Positions 46,501-58,500 of a stretch of DNA of 64,000 bases are shown here, in pieces. Source of the stretch: Agelas oroides (taxonomy: Eukaryota > Porifera > Demospongiae > Agelasida > Agelasidae); contig OX422191.1 in NCBI GenBank assembly GCA_949130485.1, positions 267,001 to 331,000 of the forward strand, given 5' to 3'. Both the position numbers and the translations under genes were made by a program. The stretch's first letter is position 1, and every line of letters starts with the position of its first letter. The notes below the pieces were generated by a model. It did no database searches, was not told the DNA's origin, and was given only the letters and a program-made list of their open reading frames with translations.

Positions 46501-49500
46501 TTCTCTCAAAGTAAAAGTCCACTGTGCAGCAGACGTGAAAGAATCGTGTGCACTGCTGAAGGCATCAATAGAGACTTCTATAAATGTCTCTGAGTTTGCT
46601 ATAAATAATTTATTTTGCGCTTGTTTTAGTGTCACACTCAGCTGGAGACACTGTGCTGTTGAGATTTGTCACCAATCCTCAAAAATAGACCCCACCAGAT
46701 CTGTGAAACATAAAATCAATTTGGCATGGCCTAGTTTATATTGGAAGTCTCCGATACATTATCATGCAGTAGCTTGTGCTGACAAGGTTGTACACTTTCC
46801 ACTCTAATGCCTGGACATGAGGCTAATAATTAGGAGTCCACCCTCCTCTCTACTGCTCTTGCATGTACATGTTGGAACGAGGTTAGTCATGTAATCTGCA
46901 CCCCTTCACACATGCGGGGGTGCAGCTTTTTTTGTTTTACCACGTGCCTTTGCAGATGTGTGAGTGCAGCTGTGAAAACAGTGACTCTGTAGCGTCTCTA
47001 AGGTGGTAAACACCAAGCAGACTAGCCTCGCGTAGCCAGACTTTCGCCCACGAGAGTGCAGGAAATCATCCAATGACTAGCCACAGCTGACATTGACAAG
47101 AGAGAACAAGTGCTTGTGGTATTTGTTCCAAGCAGGATTAGTGGTGTTTAGGATGCTACTACATGGTCTCCAGCTAGTGGTGTTTAGGATGCTACTACAT
47201 GGTCTCAAGCTACATGCATTCAGGAAGAAGCTTATTGCACAAAGTATTACCTCCATCTGTGCATTAATCATGTTGAAAATACAACATGTTTGTATTCATT
47301 GCAGAAGGACATTTTGGGCTTCCTCGTACAATACTAGCATTATTAGCATTCCATCGAATGTCAACTGCTAACAAACAGATAATTTCCTTTTTGTAGCAGA
47401 GTGCATTGTTCTACCCAACAACCGTGTCCTGACAGTCTTGACTCCCATTTGATTAACCTCTGCTTGCTGTGCGTGGTGACAAACAAAACTGCTGCTAGCC
47501 ATGTTTGGCGACGGTATTTAACAAAGCCTTCCTGATGCTGAATGGAGTATGCAAGGAAGCTATACATCTTTCACCATGCACCCTCCCATGCACCTTTCAA
47601 CCAGAACTAATGCACCATCCATTTATATACAGGGCCATTGGAAGACTTTTATAGGTGGGGCGGCTAAGAATAGTGGATTCTGGAAGTTTGACCTTTTTGT
47701 CGTCATACCACAGTTTGCCCCATTGAATGGTCTTCATGCAAATGTTTGTATCTTGTGAATCGATGCAGTACAAGCGGAGTGCCTTTGCATTTTTGCTCAA
47801 TGGAAGTTTGTATGGGAAAAATTTAAATGGGCGTAACTTCCGCATACATTGGACGCGCAACTGGAAAGTGGTAACACTTGATAGACCGAATATAGATATT
47901 GAACTTCTGCAAAGATCACAGTTATCGCTTTATGAAAGATGTATTGAACATCCGACATCTCTACTAAGAGTTAAAGAGTATCCATTTGGCCACGAAGCAG
48001 CCGAAAATTTAATGCGAAGCGCAGATACCCCCTGAAAACATGATCGCGCATCCATGTACATGGAAAGTATAGTGGTGTCAATCAAGCACGCTCATGCTAA
48101 TGCTGTTCAGAGAGAAATGATTGAGTAAGAGAAACAGCACCGTTGAAACCAAAGGTTCAAAGTTCAAAAGCTTATGGAAAAAGTGGGGTGGCCAAGGCCG
48201 CCCCAAATGCCCTGCCTTAGACGGCCTTGATATATCATACACCTTTCAACAGAACCAATGCACCATCCATTTGTAGGTCATACATGTGTAGTATACACAT
48301 ATACGTATATACTGCTACAGAGCAACATGTATCTCTTATTTTTCATGTGCTACAAAGTATTACAGCTGCAAGAAGCAGTAGGTAGGGAGTATATAACTCA
48401 GTAGCCCCTATCTTTGTCCTCATTGACTGAGTAATGAACTCTTAGACCCATGTGCCTGGGTTTACTAATAAGGTAAAGTTACTTGGATACAAAGTAATAA
48501 TTAGTTATGATAGTAACATAATGAAATATCAGCTGTTGGTACTTATACACCCACTCATTTACGTGCCATTCCAGGGTGCTGTGTTTCATGGTGCTAATAT
48601 TCACTGTAGTGACTAGTTATTAGTAGACAGCGAATGCAGTGCACAAGTTAAACTGCTGTATGTCTATGCATGTTTGAATTTCTTGTGAGGACAAGAACAT
48701 TAATACACAACCACCTGTACAATAGCAAATTACAAGACCACGTTTCAGTATGTGAAGACAAAGTTCAACAAGCTGGAGGTGAAGCTTCAGGATAAAGCTG
48801 TGGACATGGCTTTCTCTAAACCATTCCTGCAGTAATAACTGCAATAAGAAGAAATTGGAAGATCAACGTTTAGCAGCACAGCATTATGCACTTAATGACA
48901 TACACTAGTTCTTCTCACTTAATTAGCACAGCTCGTAAAACTTTTTTAGAAAAACGTTTTTCCTATACCAAACAGCCTGGGTATGAGGCTAGTTTATATT
49001 TGGAAGTCTCTCTTGTACTCATAAATTAGTAGCTTGTGCTGACAAGGTTGTGCACTAGTCTCGTGCCCAGACCCCACCCAGCTCACGCGAGGAGAAGGGG
49101 TCTGGTGTCACAAGTCGAAATCCTTGGGCTAGCTCCAGAAACGTGGAGCGGTCAATGAAATCGCAGAGCGGCGTTTATTGGAATAATGCGGCATCGAAAG
49201 AATTTCACACGTTCGAGTTACTATCACGTTCACAGAGCAATGGAGCCGGAGCAATCAGTGACAGTGTGTGTCAAGCGCCTTCGCGAAACGTTCTCCGTTG
49301 AAGTTGTAAATACAGCAGTGTTGTTTGGAGTTCAAAAGTTGGGCTACGATGAGCCCACGGATGAACAAAAACACATTCTGCAAGCATTTTTGGCCGGAAA
49401 GGACGTTTTTGCGTGTCTTCCAACAGGGAGTGAAAATCCCTTTGTTACGCTGCCCTACCATCAGCTTTTGAGTACCTACGATCTAAAAGTAAGGAGAACC

Positions 49501-52500
49501 TTCAGGGACAAATCCCTAGCAGCTGCATTGTTGTGGTAGTCTCTCCACTGACTGCTTTGATGGTGGACCAAGTTGCTATGTTCAAGAACAGAGGGCTCAA
49601 GGCTGCATTCGTTGGAAGAGAACAAACTGATGAAAGCATTCGCCAGCAAGTTGAAAAGGGAGTCTTTAGTCTCGTGTTCATGAGTCCTGAATCACTGCTT
49701 AAAGTACTTCGATGGAGGGAGATGTTTAGATCAAGAATATATCAAGACAACCTTGTGGGCCTCATAGTGGATGAGGCCCATTGTGTTGAAAAATGGTGAG
49801 TTTACTACATATTGTATTGTAGTCACCTAGCCAACCCCAAACAACTCCAGCATTTGAGTTTCACACAGAAACCATCAATGCTGGAGTTGCTTAGGTACGG
49901 GCATTCCAGGAATTCGGCATGTTGGGGTCTTAAGGCTTGCTAATTCGATAATAGAGGCTGTGTGTTGGATGCTATCGCTACCATATTTCTGCATGCTCTC
50001 CATTTTGTGGAACGATGTTGAGAGGCAAGTGAAACTTGGTGTAACAATTACTGTTTAAAAGCATTCGGAATTACTTGGCAATGTTTACGAGTATCTCAAA
50101 GAACTTAACTTTTGAAAGCTGTAGTGGAATGGCAGAGAACCTCTTGTCAATCACTCTAGTCTTGTGCCCAGCTCGCGTGCGCCTCCTCCGACAAAAAAGG
50201 GTCCGGTGAGCAAAGTCGATTTTCTTGGGCTTATTTCCAAAAAATGGTAAAAACCAATGAGATTGCAAGATCTGCAAAGCACTTCACTTCCAACAATAAC
50301 ATTTTTTTTTCTCTGCTCGAGTATCTCCATTTTTGAGCGGATTTGGTGCAGAATGTTTGAATGTTGCTAGGTTACACCGACGCAAAAGTGCGTGCTAACC
50401 CAAGAAATTCGACTAGGTTCACCAGACCGACTCTCCTTGTGAGAGGGTGGGGTCTGGGGACGAGACTACGATCACTCTTGGTGCTCCATTGGAAAGTTTG
50501 CTTGTTATTAAACATCTTCATGGCACTATTACCTTTTAGATATAGGCTTCCCATGAATCACATCACAGATTAAGTACATATTATACTTTGTCGGCATAGA
50601 ACTGAATCCTGTTATATTATGCACGTGATGTTATCATTTATTTTATGCAGGGGTAAACATTTTCGGACAGAATTCAGCAACATCTCTGAAATGAGGTCAA
50701 TAATACCATGTGATGTTAATGTTATGGCACTCACTGCAACAGCCACAAGCCAGACACGGCAGAAAGTCTGCAAAAGCCTCTGCATGGAAGGCTGTTTTGT
50801 GTTCTCAAAGTCACCAAACAAAAGGAACATCTTCTACTCAGTTGTGAAAGGGCCTAAGATGAAGCAACAAATCTTGAAGCCTTTCATTGACAACATACAT
50901 CGATATGGTTCAGGTGCAGACAGGTGCATTGTATTTGTGCGCACGTACGAGCAGTGTGAAGAGCTTTTTTTTTATGCAGCAGAACAGTTGGGTGCATGCA
51001 ATGCACTATATGTCCCTTCATCTGACAAGAAAATTCCTAGGTCACTTTGTCGTACCTGTGACATGTTTACAGCTTGTACTGCCTCGAGTGTTAAGAAGAA
51101 TATAGTTCAGTCCTTCACCGATCCATCTGGAAATCTTAGGTTGCTAATAGCTACAACAGCTTTTGGCATGGGGATCGATTCGCCTAATATTCGCCACATA
51201 GTTCATTGGACTCCACCAGAATCTGTGGAGATGTATGTTCAGCAAAGTGGACGTGGTGGAAGGGATGGTGAAAAAACAGTTGCTGTTATGTACTATAATG
51301 AGGGTGATCTCACCAATAATGTTACTGGAGAGATGGCTGCTTACTGTGTAAACAGAGACAGGAAATGCCGACGATTCCTTTTGATGTCAGAATTTGACTA
51401 CTACAATCCTGCAGATACCCCAGAGTATGAACATGACTATTGTGATGTGTGTGCTACAACTTGTAAGTGCCAGTTTTGTGAACTCGGCTCCGTCATGGAA
51501 ATGGATACCACAGCTACACAGCAATCAATTGCACCAAGTACTGCTGTAAGCAACGACGGTCATCCCAACAAACAAACATCTAAAAAGCTACGTGAAATGT
51601 TACTCGAGTATCGATTCAAGGCTTGTCAAACTACTTTTGAAGGACACATAATTTTACCTCTGTTAGTTGGAATTGAGTTCTGTTCTGGACTTAGTGATGA
51701 TGCAATCAAAAGTATAGCCAAAAACTACGACACGATTAGTAACCCAGCTGATATACTGGAATTAGGTATCTATGATGTGCATCATGCAAGTGACATCTTT
51801 GAAATTATACAGTGCTGTCTTAATTATTAAAATTTGTGATACAGCAACATATTCTCCAGTTCTTGGTACTTCACAATTTTGTCCTTCTGTTCCTGGAGCC
51901 ATTGAAAGAAGTTTGAAGCATTAATGTGTCCTGATACATTAGGAGAAATGTTGGCAAATGTTTTATGTTTTCTCCCTGGAATGTAGTCAAACACTTTAGA
52001 TTTAATTAGTTCCATTAGTACTGCATCTTCGTCTTTCTTTAAACTGGATGCTGTATGGTCAGTAGAAAGTGTATGTATGTCAGTGTTCAGGTCAAATGTG
52101 TGAACAATGTCCATAACACCTTTCAGAGATTTGCTACGCTGGACAACTGCACTTTCTGACAAATTTGCTCCCATGTCACCAACTGAATCCTTCAACATTC
52201 GATTGAGATGTTCATTATGGAGATCCACTGGTATGTTGCGGCCAGTTCCACCATGTACATTAACTACTTGGGACCACTTTAACTGGTGTGCAACTCTGGG
52301 AGTGGCGGTAGCATTCACCATCGTCTGTAACTGAAAAGCCTCCAAGGCATAGTTGGTATGCCTCCCAAATCGAAAGTACACTAGCATAAACTTCCAGGCT
52401 CTCATTATTCTGTCCCCATCTCCTTCATGGATGGCATCTCGTAACTCCATCAGAAGTAAGCCATCATTTAAAACGGCAGACGCATAATTGAAAATTCCAT

Positions 52501-55500
52501 CCGGAGATTTAGATTTGATTACTGCGGCTGTATGTGGCTCATCTCCTAGTTTGTTAAGAAAGGAAGGTAGCGACCTCTTCTTCTGCTGTTGTTGTTGAGA
52601 TGGTACAGCGTATGAATGCTCTGTAGCTACCCTGTCAGCATGTGGGTTAGAACCTTGAGCCAGAGACAATGTGGGCATTGTTCTCAAAGGTGAGGGTAAC
52701 TGACTTAAAAGTGAAGACTTGTACTCTGTAGCAATGATGTAGCGGTCAACAAGTTGGCTCATACGATCTTTGAAGAGTCTAAATTGACTTGCTGTTGGCT
52801 TCCTCAAGGGTTCAAGAGGAATAGCATTAAGTGTTGGAACATCATTTCTGGTAGACATCCCAAAGAAATGCATAGCTGCTGCAAGGATATGGCTTGTGGT
52901 CACCAATGACAGGAAGTCCAAAGCAGCGTTGAAGTTTCCAGAAATATCACGTGATATGTTTCTGCGGTTAATCAGATTATGCAGTTGAAGCAAGGTTCCA
53001 CTTTCTTGGCTACTTTTGTTCTTGTACAACCTCTTGAACATGACCTGCATAAATTATGAAGCTGCATGTATATGCTAGTATCAGCTAGCAATGATCACAC
53101 AGCTGCACCGTCAAGCTATACAGTTCACACTAGGTTGCTTAGTATCCAATTCCTACGGTAGTGGCTTGAATCCATGCAAATCTCACTAATAAGGATAGGT
53201 GGAACAACTGTGAACTGATAGGTTCTGTTAATTATAATTATGTCAACACAGTAACGAAATTATTTCAATGAGTCAGTGCATACCTCCATTAGGTTAAACT
53301 CTGCATGCCAGTCTGAAGCAAAAGGTACAAGACCATGAACAGCATCTGTATGCAAATCTGAGTTGATACGGGCACGTTGAGCAGTTTGTGCCCTGGCAGC
53401 GGTAAGTTGGTCGCCCCCAAGCAGCACCTTCTTCAACCGCTTTTCTTCTGACTGTGCAACTGGGACATAGGCATGTAGCTGGTCCATGATCTCAATCATT
53501 CCCTCTCTAGTATTTTCATTGCTGGGGATCACTCCTAGTGGTATCTGGAATAAATTACATGCTAATAAATATATTGCTACTCATAAATTATTTATCAAAA
53601 CAGGCAATGAAAATGGTATCAATACCTTACCACGACAGACTTCTCCTTCATTTGTGCTGTGTAGGGATGGGGGATATTTTTATCCACACAGTCAGCAAAT
53701 GGTTCAAATGCTGGAAGTTTTTCAACCACTATGCGAGCAACAAGGGTGATGTAGTCGTCTCTGAGCTTCATGCAATCTTCAACTGACGGCATAAATGACA
53801 ATGGTGACATATTCTTCAGGTCTGCTGTAGGTGCATCATCAGATAAACCGGTGCAGTCTACTCTGTCCAGTGCTGCATAAGCATGGAAAAGGTGCAATGA
53901 AGTGGTCTGATGCTCCATTGTCATATGTCGTGGTCGTATATTCTTGTCCCAGTTATCACCAACCAGTATATAGCTTGGTGCTGCCACTAGGGTAACAGCT
54001 GGGGAAGGAACAGATTGGTGTGAATGTTCTGGCATGCTTAGTGGACTTGGTGGGCTTGGTGGGCTTCTATCTCCATGGGGTGTTGATGGCAGTGTTTCAT
54101 CTTGTGACTGAGTATAAATTAGCACTTCTTCATTTTCTGATTCTTCATCACTGGATACAGAGGCAGAGTCTCTGGTTGTTGCAGATACACCCTCACATTT
54201 TGCTTTCCACTTCAATACTACATCATCATGATTCTCTGCCAACTCCTTCACCCGCTTGGTAGTAGTCTTGTGTGACATACATACACCCAATCTGTTGAGC
54301 CTAGTGTGTACCTGCAGAAGCAATAACAATTCTAAATCATTTCTAATAAGTACTTTGAAATGCTACTATGCAGGGAGCTTCTGAGGCATGTTCCAAATGC
54401 TGCACACGTACCTTCTTGTTGGCATGTCCAGCAAACAACACGACAGAATTGACAGCCTGGACTCGGGACATTTTCTCATTGCGATATTTCAGAAGCAGTG
54501 CAGCTGCCATCCCGATAATACCAGTTCGAATCTTTCATTTTGCACCTTTCGACTGTGCTGCAGCCTTGAGAAGTGATGTCAGCGTGGGGGCTTTCTTTGA
54601 TAACTCACTCTCAACATTTTTCCATTCAAAGTCCACTAGACCCTTTGCCTTTGGTAGATAGCGTAACTCCGATGGTTTAGGCTTGAGCTTACATAAATCA
54701 CTGCACTCAGCATGAATGATGTTTTCTAGTTCAGCTAAAGTGGCATCCTTCAGCTGTGGCTGCTGCAGAAGAGTTCGTGCAACATATGGATACCTTCGGT
54801 ATCGAATGCTCTTTACAAGCTTTTTGCAGGTAGAAAGGATGCAGAACTTTCAACGCACTTTACCTGCTTTTGTGTATGAGACCTGCAGAAGGGGTATTGG
54901 TAGACGTATAGTGCATGGACATCCATCATGCCATAACTGTCATGCAGTGAGTGCATGTTTATACATGCACTATATAGCTATTAATATCATAACATGGTCA
55001 GATAATAATTTAACTACCTTAAGCAACGACTGTGGTGTTCTTTGCTGTTGCAGAGGATTGGATGGGGTTAGTGTAGTGCTGGTCTTCGCTTTTTTCGGTT
55101 GGCTGAGCCGTCGTCTCTTGGTGAGTGGTTCACCGGAGGATTTGCCAGGGGGTAGTTTTCGTCTTCCTAGCGTAAACACTGCTGTTGTCCGATCTGCTTC
55201 ACTGGTAACAGAGGGACTAGCTTCTCCCTCAGGAAGCTTCGATATACCTGACAAACTGGAACTCTCCGTGTCTCCGATGGACATGCTGCTCTCGGACAGA
55301 CTGTCGTCGATCCCCTTTGTGCTTACATCAATCGTAACACCAATCGCCAGTTTCATTTCGCGAACTATCGCTTGGTATGTGTTGCGTGCCTTCATTGCCT
55401 TTTCCAACAGCTGGAAGTCCTTCTTACACCATAGTAGTCGTCGTCGGGTCGCACGCTTTTGAAAGCGGGATTCACAAAGTCGCCGTAGAAACTCCGAACG

Positions 55501-58500
55501 TCTTCATTGGATGGCTTGCAGGGGTTCAACAGTCTACACTGCTTCACTGCTATATCTGAATTACATATGCTACAGCGAATGCACCTTTCAGCTACCGCCA
55601 TTGTGCCGCTCGTCGTGATGAGATTCATTCTTTAACACAAACCAATTTGCATTCTTGCACCTACAATTAGGAGGCTTCGGCACTTCCGCTGGCCCAAGGA
55701 TTTCGACTTGTGACACCAGACCCCTTCTCCTCACGTGAGCTGGGTGGGGTCTGGGCACGAGACTAGTTGTGCACCTTCCACTTGCCTGGACATGAGGCTG
55801 ATTATTAGGAGTCCACCCTCCTCTCTACTGCTCTTGTATGTACATGTAGATAAGTAAGCAAGGCTAATACTGGTATCACTGACTGCCTCACAACAGGTAT
55901 ACACCTTTCACCTTGTTTCTATGTGATTTACATCACATGTGATAGTTACTGTCTTGTCTCATTGTGTTCCTCAGAATGGCAAGACTGCCCTCATGTGGGC
56001 CAGTTTCAAGGGTCATGCTGACATTGTTCAAGAGCTCATCACTGGTGGGGCCCATGTGGACCTGCAGGACGAGGTGAGACACAACATCAACTAGTAACCA
56101 TTGACTGCTAAGTCACTTTGTATTCTTAAGCTCATATTGGATTCACTAATGAGCAATGAGTGGAGTAAGGGTAGTAATGGTATGTACTCATCAAGTGCTA
56201 GCTAGTAAAGATGTACATGGAACCAAGACCATCCAGAGGTTAATTGCTACAGTATGTCAATATATATACCTTATTACACGAGTTAGCGTGCAATATCACG
56301 AGTTATTGCACGAGTGGGCATGGTATTTTCACAAGCCGAAGGCGAGTGAAAATGCAGTCCACGAGTGCAATAACTGCGATATGCATGCTAACGAGTGTAA
56401 TAAAATGTTTATTATCCATTACCTCAACAGCGTCATGTCTCAACTCACACAACCGAGTAACTCGCTGTTCGAATGCACCGGTTCTAATTAAAGCACACTG
56501 TGGTTGCTAGGATACCGCATAGTTCCAGCCGTGCAATAACACCCGTGCAATAACTACCCGTGCAATATCGTGTGATATTGCACGGCACGGGAATAGGAAA
56601 ATACTGTTGTAGAAATATCAACTGGATAATAATAGCACATATCATTACACCACTACGGTGACAGTGGATAGTCATACCATGGTTTGCACCATTGGTTGAA
56701 CTTTACGCAGTTACTTTTATCATATGAATCAGTGCAGTTAAAGCAGAGCACTTTTACACTTTGTTCACGTATGAGAAAATTTGGGTGTGGGCGTAATTTC
56801 TGCATACATGTATGTTGAAATTATAACAGGAAATTGGTAACACTTCATAATGTTTATGACTTTTTGTATAGAGACATTGACAACTAGAGCTGGTAATTTA
56901 TGAATGATATTTGAATCCATATTTATAGTTCAGCTCAAGTCAGGTGGAAATTTTGTTGTTACTGTACTGCCTCCTCTAGCACAACACAAATCCAATAAAC
57001 TTTAATATTGTGAACAATGAGCACACGCCAGAGCATGTTATTATTAATGGCAGTATTAGTTTGAAAATGGTTCCATTCTTCTGTATGTATACCGTACTTC
57101 TTTGATCAGACACTGCGGCTGCTATTTTTTTTCTTGCTTGTTTTTGTGTGGGTACTGTTCGAGGGCAGCACTTATTTCGTTGAGAGCTTCCGATTTTGGG
57201 ACTACTATATGAGGGCGGTGAGTATTCAAGGGCGGCATCTATTCGAAGAAATACGATATGTAAACAAGTAACAAAAGGGCAAGCACTGCTGTAGCAAGTT
57301 TATATTTAGCCTCTCTTCCAGACCGTTACTACTGTGCCAAGTGAGAATTTTAATCAAAAATGGAAATAATCCATATAATCAAAGTATGACCCTTAACAAC
57401 TTACCATGCAAGACTAGCTAACAGAAGCAAAAGGAAGACCGATATTTCACTTTTCCCCCTACATTGATTCTGCGAGGAGTTGTGGTACCTTTTGTTTTCT
57501 CGCTGTTTGTTTGACAGCAGCCTGGTTCCAAGGGGGTGAGCCAGTATAGTTGGAACAAAGTTAGTGGTGTAAGCTGCACCCCTTCACACATGAAGGATGT
57601 GGCTTATGTTTTATCACATGCTTTTGATATATAAGTGCAGCTGTGAAAACAGTGACTCTGTAGCGTCTCTAAGGTGGTAAACACCAAGCAGACTAGTCTC
57701 ACGTAGCCAGACTCTCGCCCGTGAGAGGAATATAAGTGCAGGAAAATCATCCAATGACTAGCCACAGCTGACATTGACAAGAGAGAACAAGTGCTTGTGG
57801 TATTTGTTCCAAGCAGGGTTAGTGGTGTTTAGGATGCTACTACATGGTCTCCAGCTAGTGGTGTTTAGGATGCCACTACATGGTCTCAAGCTACATGCAT
57901 TCAGGAAGAAGCTTATTGCACAAAGTATTACCTCCATCTGTGCATTAATCATGTTGAAAATACAACATGTTTGTATTCATTACAGAAGGACATTTTTGGG
58001 CTTCCTCGTACGAACTCCCATTCTTAGCATTTCATCGAATGTCAACTGCTAACAAACCGATAATTTCCTTTTTGTAGCAGAGTGCATTGTTCTACCCAAC
58101 AACCATGTCCTGACAGTCTTGACTCCCATTTGATTAACCCCTGCTTGCTGTGCGTGGTGACAAACAAAACTGCTGCTAGCCATGTTTGGCGACGGCAAAA
58201 CCTTCCTGATGCTGAATGGAGTTAGGAAGAAAGCTGTACATCTTTCACCACGCATCCTCCCACGCACCTTCCAACCAGAACCAATCCACCATCCATTTAT
58301 ATACAGGGCTGTCGGAGGACTTTTATAGGTGGGGCGGTTAAGAATAGTGGATTCCGGAAGTTTGACCTTTTTGTCTCCAGAATGACTTCCAGTAACTACT
58401 GGAAAGTTATACCACAGTTTCCCCCATTGAATGGTCTTCACGCAAATGTTTGTATCTTGTGAATCGATGCAGTACAAGTGGAGTGCCTTTGCATTTTTGC

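Larger units (their letters stand above)
49056..55765. mobile_element. 6.7-kb DNA transposon with RecQ and DUF6589-like genes
   Basis: The element is bounded by 74-bp terminal inverted repeats, identical at 73 of 74 positions, starting TAGTCTCGTGCCCAGACCCC. A perfect 9-bp target duplication, GTTGTGCAC, lies at 49047-49055 and 55766-55774. Sister copies of the host unit without it read ...AGGTTGTGCACCTTCC... (e.g. near 43955 and 60315), a clean empty site. Inside, a plus-strand RecQ-type helicase gene and a minus-strand DUF6589-like gene converge. Non-autonomous elements with similar ends and 9-bp duplications occur across the window. The 9-bp duplication resembles Mutator-like elements, but I recognise no MULE transposase here. 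DUF6589 as the transposase is inference. Confidence 0.93.

Noticed and set aside
46364-46807. 147-codon frame in the ankyrin array
   Set aside because: Related copies at 42.5, 45.5 and 61.9 kb have different frames and stops, so it looks like repeated intron sequence rather than a conserved protein.
54716-55462. 248-codon plus-strand open frame
   Set aside because: It runs antisense to the DUF6589-like gene, whose exons and splice sites are consistent on the minus strand; no domain is visible in the plus-strand translation.
49056-55765. Helitron, because a helicase is present
   Set aside because: The helicase is RecQ-type and not Pif1-type; there is no Rep/HUH motif, and the element has TIRs and a 9-bp duplication, which Helitrons lack.
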